64,000 nucleotides of DNA, from NCBI GenBank assembly GCA_963721065.1, contig CAVRHO010000001.1, positions 186,001 through 250,000 of the forward strand, in the 5' to 3' direction. The notes under the pieces were generated by a model. It was not told the DNA's origin. It was given only the letters and a program-made list of their open reading frames with translations, and did not search any database. Both the position numbers and the translations under genes were made by a program. This DNA comes from CAWBLP01 sp963721065. Lineage in GTDB: Bacteria; Pseudomonadota; Alphaproteobacteria; Acetobacterales; Acetobacteraceae. This document shows, in pieces, positions 30,102 to 39,744 of the stretch. Each line of letters opens with the position of its first letter. The first letter of the stretch is position 1.

Positions 30102-30584
30102 TTGGCCAAGATCACTTTCCCCGTTGAAGCGTCACACATCATGATGTTCGCGCGCGCCGTCGGCGACACCAACCCGGTGTATCACGATGCGGAGGCAGCG
30201 AAAAAAACCGAGGTCGGAGGCATCGTCGCGCCGCCCACCTTCCCCCAGGCGGTGGCGCAGTTCGACCCCGACTACCACCTGCGCTGGCGCCCCAACCAGC
30301 CGTGGTTCGGCTCCGGCAAGACGCCCTCGGGCGTGGAGGGCAAGCCGTCCTCCAGCGGCGGGCTGCATGCCGAACAGCACTTCGAATATTTCCGCCCGCT
30401 GCGTCCGGGCGACGTGCTGAGCGTGGAGACCAAGCCGGGCGAGACCTGGGAAAAGCAGAGCAAGCGCGCCGGCAAGCTGACCTTCCGCGAGCGCATCACC
30501 GAATATCGCGACGAGAAAGGCGAACTGGTGGCCCGCGCCCGCAGCGTCGGCGTGACCACCGAGCGTCCGGTGGACCAGGGCTGA
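30102..30584 (+). CDS. MaoC-like hot-dog protein, HadA-type (N-terminal dehydratase domain)
   Basis: About 160 residues with a single hot-dog fold (AKITFPVEASHIMMFARAVG, GGIVAPPTFPQA, FEYFRPLRPGDVLS). It belongs to the FAS1-like/MaoC N-terminal dehydratase family. The catalytic Asp-x4-His of R-hydratases is not present: GDTNPVYHD has Tyr where His should be, so this half is probably the substrate-binding, non-catalytic partner. Start TTG 30102 is chosen because GGAGGA lies 6 nt upstream. The catalytic-type partner gene follows after 15 nt, as in HadA-HadB pairs that dehydrate or hydrate (R)-3-hydroxyacyl thioesters. Confidence 0.88.
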   Translation: MAKITFPVEASHIMMFARAVGDTNPVYHDAEAAKKTEVGGIVAPPTFPQAVAQFDPDYHLRWRPNQPWFGSGKTPSGVEGKPSSSGGLHAEQHFEYFRPLRPGDVLSVETKPGETWEKQSKRAGKLTFRERITEYRDEKGELVARARSVGVTTERPVDQG

Positions 30585-30599
30585 GGGGGAGCGACGGCA

Positions 30600-31022
30600 A
30601 TGGCACTCAAGGCAAGCCAGTTGAAGGTCGGTGACACGCACAGCGAGCGTGTGGCGACCAACCTGACGCGGACGCAGATCGTGATGTACTGCGGCGCGTC
30701 AGGCGACTACAACCCGCTGCACGCGGACGAGGTGTACACCACCAAGGCCGCGGGTTACCCGTCGGTGTTCGCGCACGGCATGCTGACCATGGGCATGACC
30801 GGCAAGATGCTGACCAACTATGTCGGTGACGGGCGGCTGACCAAGTTCGGCGTGCGCTTCACCAACCAGGTGTGGCCGGGCGACGACCTGGACGCGAAGG
30901 CGACCGTGGCGGCGCTCCGCGAGGAGAACGGCCAGCACTTCGTCGATCTCACGGTGTCCACCACCAACCAGGACGGCAAGGAAGTGGTGAGCGGGACGGC
31001 GACGGCGCGCATCGATCCCTGA
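30600..31022 (+). CDS. MaoC-like (R)-hydratase, HadB-type
   Basis: 140 residues, single hot-dog hydratase. The catalytic dyad is visible as Asp36 and His41 in GASGDYNPLHADEVYT, followed by AHGMLTMGMTGKML and VRFTNQVWPGDDL. The start ATG 30600 follows GGGGGAG. It is paired with the non-catalytic MaoC-like protein just upstream, and the two likely form an obligate heterodimer acting on (R)-3-hydroxyacyl-CoA or ACP. A strong hairpin begins 6 nt after the stop, ending the two-gene unit. Confidence 0.9.
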   Translation: MALKASQLKVGDTHSERVATNLTRTQIVMYCGASGDYNPLHADEVYTTKAAGYPSVFAHGMLTMGMTGKMLTNYVGDGRLTKFGVRFTNQVWPGDDLDAKATVAALREENGQHFVDLTVSTTNQDGKEVVSGTATARIDP

Positions 31023-31027
31023 AACGG

Positions 31028-31057
31028 GACGGGGCCTCTCTCTCGAGAGGCCCCGTC
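31028..31057 (+). terminator. Strong hairpin terminator after the MaoC pair
   Basis: 12-bp perfect arms GACGGGGCCTCT / AGAGGCCCCGTC around a 6-nt loop, starting 6 nt after the stop. It is followed by ATCGCG rather than a T-run, so termination may be inefficient or also serve the convergent TRAP gene. Confidence 0.65.
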
Positions 31058-31113
31058 ATCGCGCCTCGGCCCGACCCACGCGGCGGCGCAGGGCGCGCTT
31101 GGGCGTCCGGCGA

Positions 31114-33057
31114 TCAGGCCGTGGCCTGCCGGCGCATCAGCAGGCAGGAGCCATACACCCCGGCCACGATGGCCAGACCGATCAGGTCTGTCTGCAGCCC
31201 CGGCTTCAACAGCACGAACGCCGCCACCAGCAGCGGAGCACGCTGCACCCAGCCGATCGAACCCACGCCGTAGAGCCAGCCCTCGCTGCCCGCGGCCAGC
31301 ATCCAGATCGCCAGGATCGCCGTGCCGATGTCGCGCACCACATCCAGCGGGGCGCCCACCAGGATCAGCGTCGGGTTCAGCACGAACAGGAACGGCAGCA
31401 CGAAGTTGATCATGCCCAGCCGCATCGCCCACACGCCGGTCTGCCACGGATTGGCGCGGGCGATGCTGGAAGCGGCGATGGCGGCCAGCGCCACCGGCGG
31501 CGTGATGAAGCTGATCAGCCCCCAGTAGAGGATGAACAGGTGGCTCGCCACCGGGTTCAGCCCGCCGCCGATCAGCGCCGGCCCCAGCGTGACCGCCAGG
31601 AAGATGTAGCAGGCGCTGGATGTCATCCCCATGCCCAGGATGAAGCTGGTCAGCGCGCCGAACACCAGCAGCAGCATCACGTTGCCATGCGCGAACTGCA
31701 GCAGCTCGCGGGAAAATGCGCCGCCCACGCCGGTGTAGGACAGCGAACCGACGATGAACCCCACGCCCGCCAGGATCGCGGTGATGTTGATGATGTTGCG
31801 CGTGGTGTCGATCGTCAGGTCGCGCAGCCCAGACAGCCCGAAGCGGTTCGCGCCGAACAGGAAGGAGGTGATCAGCAGCACGCCGGTGGCGATGTACGGC
31901 GCCAGCGCCTCCTGCTTCATCACCAGCAGCAGGTAGGTCAGCAGCACCAGGCTGAACAGGAAGTGCCAGCCCTGGCGGAACACGTGGCCCAACCGGGGGA
32001 TTTCCTCGGCCGACTGGCCGCGCAGCCCGTTCTTCGCCGCATAGTGGTCGGTCTGCAGCAGCAGCACGCCGTAGTACAGCACCGCCGGCACCGCGGCGGC
32101 GATCATCACGTCGGCATAGGGCACGTTCAGGAACTCGGCCATGATGAACGCCACCGCGCCCATCACCGGCGGCATCAGCGCCCCGCCGGTGGACGAGCAG
32201 GCCTCCACCGCGCCGGCATAGAACGGCGGATAGCCGATCCGCTTCATGGTCGGGATGGTGATCTGCCCGGTGGTGACGACATTGGAGATCACGCTGCCCG
32301 ACAGCGAGCCGAAGAAGCCGCTGGACAGCACCGCCACCTTCGCCGGCCCGCCGCGGCTGCGGCCCATCAGCGCGGTGGCCAGCGCCATGAAGAATTCGCC
32401 GCCGCCGGTCACCACCAGGGCGGAACCGAAGATCAGGAAGCCCACCAGCAGTGACGCGACGGTGCGCATCGGCACGCCGATGATGCTCTCCACCCCCATC
32501 GCATGCGCCCGCACGGTCTGTTCCAGCGTCATGCCCGGCCCCCACAGGAACCCGGGCATGTGATCGGAGAACAGTGGGAACAGCGCGAACAGCACGCACA
32601 TGCCGAACAGCACCAGCCCGCCGGCCCGGCGCAGCCCCTCCAGCGCCAGCAGGCAGATTATCCCGGCGACAACCGTGGCATCGGGCGGCGCGGCCAGGTC
32701 CCAGCCCTCGGCGATGATCCGCCCGCCGTTGTAGGCCAGGAAGCCGCACGCCCCCAGCGTCAGCGCGAACAGCCCCCAGTCGTACCAGGGGATCGCCTGC
32801 CGGTCGGCGGACCGGCCCGGATAGGCCAGGAACGCCAGCGACAGGAAAATCCCCAGCATCACGTAGAAGAACGACGTGTCGATGATAGGCCCGCCGAACA
32901 GGTGCAGGTTGAACGTCTGGTTGATCGCCAGCACGATCCCGCAGGCACCGAACACCAGCGCCAGCCAGTAGGAAAATCCGCTCAGCCTGTCGCGCCCGCC
33001 ATCTTCCGGCGCGAGTGCCAACTCGAGCGGCTGCTCGCCGCCCACACTGCTTGTCAT
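31114..33057 (-). CDS. TRAP transporter permease, fused 4TM/12TM (TAXI type)
   Basis: Inner-membrane secondary transporter of 647 residues in which the small (DctQ-like) and large (DctM-like) subunits are one chain, as is usual in TAXI-TRAP systems. Numerous membrane helices are visible. The large-subunit signatures are GFFGSLSGSVISNVVTTGQI, ACSSTGGALMPPVMGAVAFI and the later GMGMTSSACYIFLAV. It is divergent from its probable solute-binding protein gene (33210), with 152 bp between them. Typical TAXI substrates are small carboxylates or amino acids; the substrate here is unknown. It converges on the MaoC pair. Confidence 0.93.
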   Translation of the reverse strand: MTSSVGGEQPLELALAPEDGGRDRLSGFSYWLALVFGACGIVLAINQTFNLHLFGGPIIDTSFFYVMLGIFLSLAFLAYPGRSADRQAIPWYDWGLFALTLGACGFLAYNGGRIIAEGWDLAAPPDATVVAGIICLLALEGLRRAGGLVLFGMCVLFALFPLFSDHMPGFLWGPGMTLEQTVRAHAMGVESIIGVPMRTVASLLVGFLIFGSALVVTGGGEFFMALATALMGRSRGGPAKVAVLSSGFFGSLSGSVISNVVTTGQITIPTMKRIGYPPFYAGAVEACSSTGGALMPPVMGAVAFIMAEFLNVPYADVMIAAAVPAVLYYGVLLLQTDHYAAKNGLRGQSAEEIPRLGHVFRQGWHFLFSLVLLTYLLLVMKQEALAPYIATGVLLITSFLFGANRFGLSGLRDLTIDTTRNIINITAILAGVGFIVGSLSYTGVGGAFSRELLQFAHGNVMLLLVFGALTSFILGMGMTSSACYIFLAVTLGPALIGGGLNPVASHLFILYWGLISFITPPVALAAIAASSIARANPWQTGVWAMRLGMINFVLPFLFVLNPTLILVGAPLDVVRDIGTAILAIWMLAAGSEGWLYGVGSIGWVQRAPLLVAAFVLLKPGLQTDLIGLAIVAGVYGSCLLMRRQATA

Positions 33058-33125
33058 CGAACGCAGCCCCCAGAATGCGACCTCGCGACGTCAGGTCCGG
33101 TTTCGGCAGCGCTGCGCGAGGGCGT

Positions 33126-33155
33126 TTGACCCGCCGTTGGTATATTGGCAAATAT
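33126..33155 (+). promoter_or_regulatory. Possible promoter for the TAXI binding-protein gene
   Basis: TTGACC (33126-33131) and AAATAT (33150-33155) are 18 bp apart in the divergent region, within a local AT-rich stretch (GGTATATTGGCAAATATG). This is a weak sigma-70-like match only. Confidence 0.35.
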
Positions 33156-33209
33156 GCCGGACCGCAAATGCGACAAAGCGTAAGCGCGGGAAGACAAGGA
33201 GTGGAAACG

Positions 33210-34349
33210 ATGCCGACCCGAAGAGCCGTTCTGATCACCGCCGCGATGGCCCCATTCGGCGCCGCGGCCGCGCGCGAGGCGCAGGCCGAGGGACTGCCGC
33301 GCAGCTCGGTGTGGACATCCTACGACCTGGGGTCCTCGGGTTACGTCGAAGCCTCCGCCATCGCCGAGGCGATGCAGAAGCGCCAGAACATGCGCGTGCG
33401 GATCATGCCGTCCGGCACGTCGATCGGCCGCCTTCTGCCGCTGAAGCAGCACCGCGCCACCTACGGCTACCTGGCCAATGAGCTGTATTTCGCCGCCGAG
33501 GGCACCGAGGATTTCGCCGCCCGCACCTGGGGGCCGCAGAACCTGCGCGTGGTGCTGGCGCGCCCGGCCTCCAACGGCCTGGCGATGGCCAAGGACACCG
33601 GCATGACCAGCATGAGCCAGCTCAAGGGCAAGCGGCTCGGCTATGTGAAGGGCAATCCCTCGGTCAACGTGAAGAACCAGGCCTATCTCGCCTTCGCCGG
33701 GCTCACCGAGAAGGACATCCAGCCAGTCTGGTTCGGCAGCTACAACGCCATGAAGACCGCGATCATCAACAACCAGCTCGACGGCATGGGCTCGGTCACC
33801 ACCTCGGCCAACATGCGCGAGATCGAGGCCAGCCCGCGCGGCCTGATCTGGCCGCCGTTCCCGGCCGACGACAAGGAAGCCTGGGCGCGCATGCAGAAGG
33901 TGCTGGACTTCCTGGAGCCGCGCCGGGAAACCTCGGGCGCCGCGATCCCGCCGGGTGGCGTGGAACTGATCGGCCTGCGCTACCCGATGATCACCACCTA
34001 CGCCACGACCAGCGCCGACGAGGTGTACGCCTTCGTCAAGGCGGTGGACAGCGATATGGACATGATCAAGACCACCACCGGCAGCTCGATCAACTGGATG
34101 CCGAAACTGTCCGGCCTGCCGCGGGCGGATGCGCCGTTCCATGAGGGCACCATCCGCTACATGAAGGAAAAGGGCTGGTGGACCGAGGAGGCGGAGGCCT
34201 GGCAGACCCACCGCGTCGCGCGGCTGAACAAGCTGATCGCGGCATGGAAGCAGGCCCAGACCGCATTCAAGTCGCAGAAGGACCACAGCGACGAGGCGTG
34301 GGTCCCGTTCTGGACCGCCCATCGCGAAAAGGTGCTGGCCGGCGCCTGA
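33210..34349 (+). CDS. TAXI-family TRAP solute-binding protein
   Basis: About 379 residues, periplasmic receptor for the divergent TRAP permease. N-terminal signal PTRRAVLITAAMAPFGAAAA carries a twin-arginine pair, followed by a cleavable AQA. The mature chain has TAXI-type features: SSVWTSYDLGSSGYVEASAI, IMPSGTSIGRLLPLKQHRAT, LKGKRLGYVKGNPSVN, and a long C-terminal helical tail. Start ATG 33210 follows AAGGAG by 8 nt. Substrate unknown. Confidence 0.92.
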   Translation: MPTRRAVLITAAMAPFGAAAAREAQAEGLPRSSVWTSYDLGSSGYVEASAIAEAMQKRQNMRVRIMPSGTSIGRLLPLKQHRATYGYLANELYFAAEGTEDFAARTWGPQNLRVVLARPASNGLAMAKDTGMTSMSQLKGKRLGYVKGNPSVNVKNQAYLAFAGLTEKDIQPVWFGSYNAMKTAIINNQLDGMGSVTTSANMREIEASPRGLIWPPFPADDKEAWARMQKVLDFLEPRRETSGAAIPPGGVELIGLRYPMITTYATTSADEVYAFVKAVDSDMDMIKTTTGSSINWMPKLSGLPRADAPFHEGTIRYMKEKGWWTEEAEAWQTHRVARLNKLIAAWKQAQTAFKSQKDHSDEAWVPFWTAHREKVLAGA

Positions 34350-34612
34350 TCACGCGCAGCGTGTTGCCGGCGGAGTCGATGGCATATGCCACCGGCCCCG
34401 CCGGCCTCAGGCCAAAGGAAGCCCACCGGCTTCCGGTATGCATCCGGCCGGGGCGGGTTCCGCTCGGCCGCTGTTCCTGTCTCTATCGTCGGGACGATCG
34501 CCTGCCGGGGCGTCTTCCTTCTCGTGCCGCGGTCCCCACCTTCAGACCCACGCGCTGCGGTGGCCGTGGCACGCCCGTCCCGCGGCGCGCCTATTGCGGT
34601 GGAGGGACGACG

Positions 34613-35500
34613 GTGACCTACGCAAGTGTGATGGTGCATGTGCAGGCGGACCCGGCCGCCCGGCACCGGGTGGCCCTGGCAGCGGACCTGGCCGCGCGGT
34701 TCGGTGCGCGCCTGGTCGGCGTGGGGGCGCTGGGAATGCGCCCGATGGGGGTGGGCACGCCGGCAACGCTGCGCATGACGCCGCAGCCGCTTGGTGGCTG
34801 GCACGGCGAAACCGCAGCCTTCATGGGGCGCATCCAGCAGGAGCAGGAGCAGATCGGGGCCGACCTTCGGGCCGCCGAGGCCGCGTTCCGCGAGGCCGTC
34901 GCGGGCGACAAGAAGCGGGACACCGCCTGGCATGCGTTCGCCGAACCTCCGGCGGACGCGATCATCCGCCAGGCGCGCGGGGCCGATCTTCTGGTGCTGG
35001 ACCGCACGCCGAGCGATGGGGAGACCAGCGCGGCGGTCTTCCCAGATCCGGGCGCCGTGGTGCTGGCCGCGGGCCGGCCGGTGCTGCTGGTGCCGCCCGG
35101 CATCGCCACGGTGGCGGCGGAGCAGGTCGTGCTGGCCTGGCGCGACACGCGCGAGTCCCGTCGCGCCGTGGTCGATGCCATGCCGTTCCTGACCCGGGCC
35201 AAACAGGTGCGGGTGGTGGCAATCTGCGAAGAGGGCGACGCGGGCCGCTATGCGGCGGAAGCCGGAACGGCCGATGTGGTCGCCCACCTTGCGTGCCACG
35301 GCGTTGCGGCGGTGCCGCAGGTGCAGCCGCTGCAGGGGCGGAGTGTCGCCGATGAATTGCATGCCGTCGTCAGGCAGAATGGCGCCGACCTGATCGTGGC
35401 CGGCGGCTACGGTCACATGCGCCTGCGGGAGGCCGTGTTCGGCGGCGTGACGCGCGACTTGCTCCGCGGCAGCCCGGTTTGCTGCCTGTTGAGCCATTGA
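34613..35500 (+). CDS. Tandem-domain universal stress protein (UspA family)
   Basis: About 295 residues with two USP-like halves. First half: YASVMVHVQADPAARHRVAL, RFGARLVGVGALG, ADLLVLDRT. Second half: EQVVLAWRDTRESRRAVVDA, VVAICEEGD, and the C-terminal ATP-type loop GADLIVAGGYGHMRLREAVF. The latter fits the G-x2-G-x9-G(S/T) nucleotide site, ending GGVTRDLLRGSPVCCLLSH. Start GTG 34613 follows GGAGGGACG. The 263 bp upstream (34350-34612) hold no recognisable gene or repeat. Role in stress tolerance by family. Confidence 0.9.
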   Translation: MTYASVMVHVQADPAARHRVALAADLAARFGARLVGVGALGMRPMGVGTPATLRMTPQPLGGWHGETAAFMGRIQQEQEQIGADLRAAEAAFREAVAGDKKRDTAWHAFAEPPADAIIRQARGADLLVLDRTPSDGETSAAVFPDPGAVVLAAGRPVLLVPPGIATVAAEQVVLAWRDTRESRRAVVDAMPFLTRAKQVRVVAICEEGDAGRYAAEAGTADVVAHLACHGVAAVPQVQPLQGRSVADELHAVVRQNGADLIVAGGYGHMRLREAVFGGVTRDLLRGSPVCCLLSH

Positions 35501-35565
35501 CTGGCGCGACACTGACCGCCGGTTCGTTGCCGGGCCAACAGAGTCCGATCGCCGACCGACCGTGC

Positions 35566-35653
35566 ACCGTCATGGGCGGCGAAGGGCGGCCATTCACGTC
35601 TTACCGGCGTGGCCGACAGCGCAGACGCGGATGGCCATCCCCGCCAACGATGC
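35566..35653. repeat. Degenerate REPIN-like hairpin
   Basis: CATGGGCGGCGAAGGGCGGC at the left is inverted and imperfectly repeated at the right end (GGCCATCCCCGCCAACGATG). Same family as 28867 and 52842 but decayed. It lies between the converging usp and hpnN genes. Confidence 0.5.
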
Positions 35654-35669
35654 AGGACCGACGCCGTCT

Positions 35670-38261
35670 CTACAACTCCGGCGGCGGGCGCAGCATGAAC
35701 AGTTGCGCAGGAACGAACACCAGCGTGGCGAGCAGCGTGCACCCCAGGCTGATCAGCAGCAGCTTGCCCATGCTCGACGTCCCCGGATGCGCCGACAACG
35801 CCAGTGAGCCGAATGCCGTCGCGGTGGTCAGGGCGGAAAACAGGATCGCGCGTGCCGTCGCCGAACCCAGCAGGTCGGAACGTCCATCCCGCCAGTTCAT
35901 GACGAAATAGATGTTGAACGACACGCCCACCCCCAGCAGCAGCGGCAGGGCGATGATGTTCGCGAAGTTCAGCGGCAGCGGCAGCAACACCGCGACGAAC
36001 AGGGTCAGCAGTGCCGACAGCAGCAGCGGCGCCAGCACCAGCGCCATGTCGCGCAGGCGGCGCAGCGCGATCAGCAGCAGCAGCGCGATCGCCGCGACCG
36101 CATAGATGCCGGCGTTGCGGAACGCGGTGATGATGGTGTTGCTGGTCGCCACGATCGTCACCGCCGAACCGGCGGCGTCGGGTGCCACTTTGGTCACCTG
36201 GCCCACGAAGTCATGCAGATTCTTGCTGACATTCGTCAACGTCTTCGGCACCACCTGGATGCGGGCCCGGCCGTCCGGCAGCACCCAGTTGCGCTTCAGG
36301 TCCGGCGGCAAGGTTTCCAGTGTTACCGGTTTTGCATTGAGCGCGGTACGCAGACGGTCCAGTTCCCCCGGCAGGAAGCGGGTGAGAGAGGCATTCGCCT
36401 GCATCGCCACCTTGTCCGATGCCGTCTCCAGCTTGTGCAGATCGCCGGCAATCGCGGCCAGCGGACTGCCTGCGGGAAGCTTGTCCAGGGCGGGCTTGAT
36501 CTGCTCGTACGCCATCTTCGCCGCCATGCGCACCTGATGCGGCGTGATTGGCGCGGGCGGCGTGCTCGGCGGGGCGATGGTCGGCGCCAGAATGGAGTTC
36601 GCGTCCTCGATGACCGCCAGCTTCTTCTGCTGGTTGTCGGGGATGAAGCTGTTGATGTCGATCACGCTGGAGACCGTGGACAGGCCCTTCAGCCGGGGCG
36701 TCAGGGCCGCGGCGGCCTGCACGCTGGGGGCGACGATGTCGATGGTGTACGGGTTGGTCACCGGGTTGTTGATCAGGTCCCGCAGCGTGCGCATCGCCTC
36801 GGTGTTCGGGTTCTTGGTGTCCAGCGGATTGGCATCGAACTGCAGATGCGACGAGACCGCGATCGCGGCCGCGGCCAGCGCCAGGAAGCCCAGCAGGATG
36901 GGCTTGCGCCGGCGGGCGATCGCCGTATCCAGCCCTGCCGCCCAGTGGAAGCCCACCTCGGACAGTTCGCCGGGCGGGTGGAACAGGGTGATCGCCGCGG
37001 GCAGGAAGGTGATGGTGCAGGCGAAGGCGATCAGCATGCCGACCCCGGCGATCAGGCCGAGTTCCGCCACGCCCGAGAACGCGGTCGGCACGAAGGCCAG
37101 GAATCCGGCCGCGGTCGCGATCGCGGCGGCCAGGATCTGCACGCCGGTGCGGGCCGCCGTCCGTCGCAGCGCATCGGCCGGCTCGGGATGCAGAAATCTT
37201 CGCTCGCGGTAACGCACGGAAAACTGGATGGCGAAGTCCACGGCGATGCCGACGAACAGCACACCGAATCCGACCGAGACCAGGTTCAGCGTGCCCACCG
37301 CCAACGTGGCGAACAGCAGCGTCACCGCTAGGCCCAGCGTCAGCGTCATCAGGATCGGCACGATCAGCCGCCAGGTCTTCACGGCCAGGAACAGCCACAC
37401 CGTGATCAGCACGACGCTGCCGATCAGCGCATCCACCGTGCCTTCCGCGACGCTGGCGAATTCCTCGTCGGCCAGGGCGACCTGGCCGGTGATGCGGACC
37501 CGCGCGGCGCCGGACTTCACGAAGGGCAGGTTGGCGATGACGTCGCGCATTGCCCTGGTGGCGGCGCCGCCGGGCTCCAGCGCGCCGTAGTTCTGGCGGG
37601 GTTTGGCCAGCACGAAGCGGTACTTGCCCGCCAGCTCCTCCAGCCCCCCGCCCAGCAGCGACTGCCAGGACAGCGGGCGGGGGTGGCCGTCCAGCACGTC
37701 CTGCATGACGTGATGGAAGCCGTTCAGCGTGGGTGCGTAGGGGGTGAGATCGACCGACCCCTTCGCCGCCCCCATGCCGAACAGCGACAGCGCCGAGAAC
37801 AGGCCGCGCGCCGTCGGGTCGGCGACCAACTGGCCCAGGAAGGGCTGCGCGTCGATGGTCTTTTCCATCAACGTATTCAGTTGCTTCATGTCAAGGAACA
37901 GGAAGCCTTCCCGGGTGAAGAACGGCGACGAATCGGGGCGGGTGACCGAGATGAAATGCTGGTGATCTGCCGCCAGCTTCTCGGCCAGTTCCCGGGCGGT
38001 GTCGTCGGCCTGCTCGGGTTCCCGGGCCTCCACCACGGCGACCAGCAGGTCGCGGAACTGCGGGAATTCCTTGTCGTAGGCCTCGGCGCGCTGCCGCCAC
38101 GGCAGGCTGGACGAGAACATCAGGTCGGTGTTGGTGGTGACGCCCAGGTGGTTGAACGCCATCCAGACGGAAAAGGCGGCCACCAGCAGGCTGACCAGCA
38201 TCACGGAAAGGGCATTGCGTCGGCAGAAATCGACCAGGCCGACCAGCAGGCAATTCAGCAT
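35670..38261 (-). CDS. hpnN: Hopanoid-associated RND (MMPL) transporter
   Basis: 863-residue inner-membrane exporter of the RND superfamily with duplicated 6-helix halves. The halves are GTVDALIGSVVLITVWLFLA through LGLIAGVGMLIAFACTITFL, and NAGIYAVAAIALLLLIALRR through LISLGCTLLATLVFVPAQLF. Large periplasmic loops follow helices 1 and 7. GFGVLFVGIAVDFAIQFSVR contains the family Gly/Asp proton-relay element; the second half lacks the equivalent Asp (LLLGVGVSFNIYFVMN), as in HpnN. HpnN moves hopanoids to the outer membrane. ATG 38261 is chosen because the next upstream in-frame start adds a non-hydrophobic tail. No other hopanoid genes are in the window. Confidence 0.88.
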   Translation of the reverse strand: MLNCLLVGLVDFCRRNALSVMLVSLLVAAFSVWMAFNHLGVTTNTDLMFSSSLPWRQRAEAYDKEFPQFRDLLVAVVEAREPEQADDTARELAEKLAADHQHFISVTRPDSSPFFTREGFLFLDMKQLNTLMEKTIDAQPFLGQLVADPTARGLFSALSLFGMGAAKGSVDLTPYAPTLNGFHHVMQDVLDGHPRPLSWQSLLGGGLEELAGKYRFVLAKPRQNYGALEPGGAATRAMRDVIANLPFVKSGAARVRITGQVALADEEFASVAEGTVDALIGSVVLITVWLFLAVKTWRLIVPILMTLTLGLAVTLLFATLAVGTLNLVSVGFGVLFVGIAVDFAIQFSVRYRERRFLHPEPADALRRTAARTGVQILAAAIATAAGFLAFVPTAFSGVAELGLIAGVGMLIAFACTITFLPAAITLFHPPGELSEVGFHWAAGLDTAIARRRKPILLGFLALAAAAIAVSSHLQFDANPLDTKNPNTEAMRTLRDLINNPVTNPYTIDIVAPSVQAAAALTPRLKGLSTVSSVIDINSFIPDNQQKKLAVIEDANSILAPTIAPPSTPPAPITPHQVRMAAKMAYEQIKPALDKLPAGSPLAAIAGDLHKLETASDKVAMQANASLTRFLPGELDRLRTALNAKPVTLETLPPDLKRNWVLPDGRARIQVVPKTLTNVSKNLHDFVGQVTKVAPDAAGSAVTIVATSNTIITAFRNAGIYAVAAIALLLLIALRRLRDMALVLAPLLLSALLTLFVAVLLPLPLNFANIIALPLLLGVGVSFNIYFVMNWRDGRSDLLGSATARAILFSALTTATAFGSLALSAHPGTSSMGKLLLISLGCTLLATLVFVPAQLFMLRPPPEL

Positions 38262-38501
38262 AGGGCAGAGATCTCGGAGGAGGGCGGCACCTGATAGTCG
38301 CTTCGCCGGCCCGGGTCCATGCGGCGCGGCCACGGGTCAGTTTGGGTCGCCGGCGCGCCGTCCAATGCCGATCGTCTGCCCGATTGCGTGAGACCGACCG
38401 GATTTGATCGGCGGTTGCACCGTGCCAGGGGCCGTGCCGCAGGCTTTGACGTCACGCCGCGGGCGCGCGAAAACCCGGCCATCAGTGAGGAGGTGCCGCC
38501 C

Positions 38502-39650
38502 ATGTCCAGCTCCACGACGCAGTCCAGCCGTCCCGCCGGCGCCCGCAGCCGTCCGCCGTTCCGGGCCGATCATGTTGGAAGCCTGTTGCGGCCACCGGAG
38601 TTGCAGGAGGCCCGCGCCGCCTGGAAGGCCGGCACCCTGGCGCCGGATGCGCTGCGGGCGGTGGAGGACCGCTGCATTGCGGCGGCGATCCGCAAGCAGG
38701 AGGCACTGGGCCTGCGTGCGGCCACCGACGGCGAATACCGCCGCGCATACTGGCATTACGATTTCGTGTCCGGGCTGGACGGGGTGGAGCTGTACGAGCC
38801 CGAACAGAAGATCCAGTTCAAGGGCAATGTCGCGCTGCCGCACATGCTGCGGGTGAACGGCAAGATCGGCTGGTCGAAGCCGGTGATGCTGGACCACTAC
38901 AGGTTCGTCGCCGACCACGTGACCACGGCGATGCCGAAGATGACCATCCCGTCGCCCAGCGTTGTGCATTTCCGCGGCGGGCGGCAGGCGATCGACCCGA
39001 AGATCTATCCCGAGCTGGACACGTTCTTCGCCGACCTGGGATCGGCCTACAAGCAGGCGGTGACGGCGTTCGGCGCCGCCGGCTGCCGCTATCTGCAACT
39101 GGACGAGGTGAACATCGCCTATCTGTGCGATCCCGAGCAGATCGCCAACCTGAAGGCGCGCGGCGAACATGTCGAGAACCTGCTGGGTATCTACGCCGAC
39201 ATGCTGAACACGGCGATTTCCGGCAAGCCGGAGGGCATGACGATCAGCATGCATCTGTGCCGGGGCAACTTCCGCTCCACCTTCGTGGCGACGGGCGGGT
39301 ATGAGCCGGTGGCCGAGGTGCTGTTCAACCGGATCAACAGCGACGCCTACTTCATGGAGTACGACACCGACCGCGCCGGCGGGTTCGAGCCGCTGCGCTT
39401 CGTGCCGCGTGGGCACAAGGTGGTGGTGCTGGGCCTGGTCACGTCGAAAACCGGCGCGCTGGAGACCAAGGACGAGCTGAAGCGGCGGATCGATGCCGCC
39501 AGCAAGTACCTGCCGCTGGAGCAACTGGCGCTGTCGCCGCAATGCGGCTTCGCCAGCACCGAGCACGGCAATGTGCTGACCGAGGAGGAGCAGTGGGCGA
39601 AGCTGCGCCTGTGCGTCGAGGTGGCGCAGGAGGTCTGGGGCGGGGTGTGA
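38502..39650 (+). CDS. Cobalamin-independent methionine synthase-like (MetE C-terminal family)
   Basis: About 382 residues, single (beta/alpha)8 barrel of the UROD/MetE superfamily. The N terminus FRADHVGSLLRPPELQEAR is diagnostic for the YxjG-type branch. Zinc-binding positions are visible as His and Cys in ISMHLCRGN and the C-terminal Cys in LSPQCGFAST. It lacks the N-terminal half of true MetE, so it may use another methyl donor or be a catabolic methyltransferase. Start ATG 38502 has GAGGAGGTG about 8 nt upstream. It reads away from hpnN. Confidence 0.88.
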   Translation: MSSSTTQSSRPAGARSRPPFRADHVGSLLRPPELQEARAAWKAGTLAPDALRAVEDRCIAAAIRKQEALGLRAATDGEYRRAYWHYDFVSGLDGVELYEPEQKIQFKGNVALPHMLRVNGKIGWSKPVMLDHYRFVADHVTTAMPKMTIPSPSVVHFRGGRQAIDPKIYPELDTFFADLGSAYKQAVTAFGAAGCRYLQLDEVNIAYLCDPEQIANLKARGEHVENLLGIYADMLNTAISGKPEGMTISMHLCRGNFRSTFVATGGYEPVAEVLFNRINSDAYFMEYDTDRAGGFEPLRFVPRGHKVVVLGLVTSKTGALETKDELKRRIDAASKYLPLEQLALSPQCGFASTEHGNVLTEEEQWAKLRLCVEVAQEVWGGV

Positions 39651-39744
39651 CGTTCGGCTCGTCAGCGAGGCATTGACCGGCCGGCCTTCGGGGCTGCAAA
39701 GCAATCCCAATTCGTCGGTGGTCAGTCGCAGCCGCTGGCGGAAC

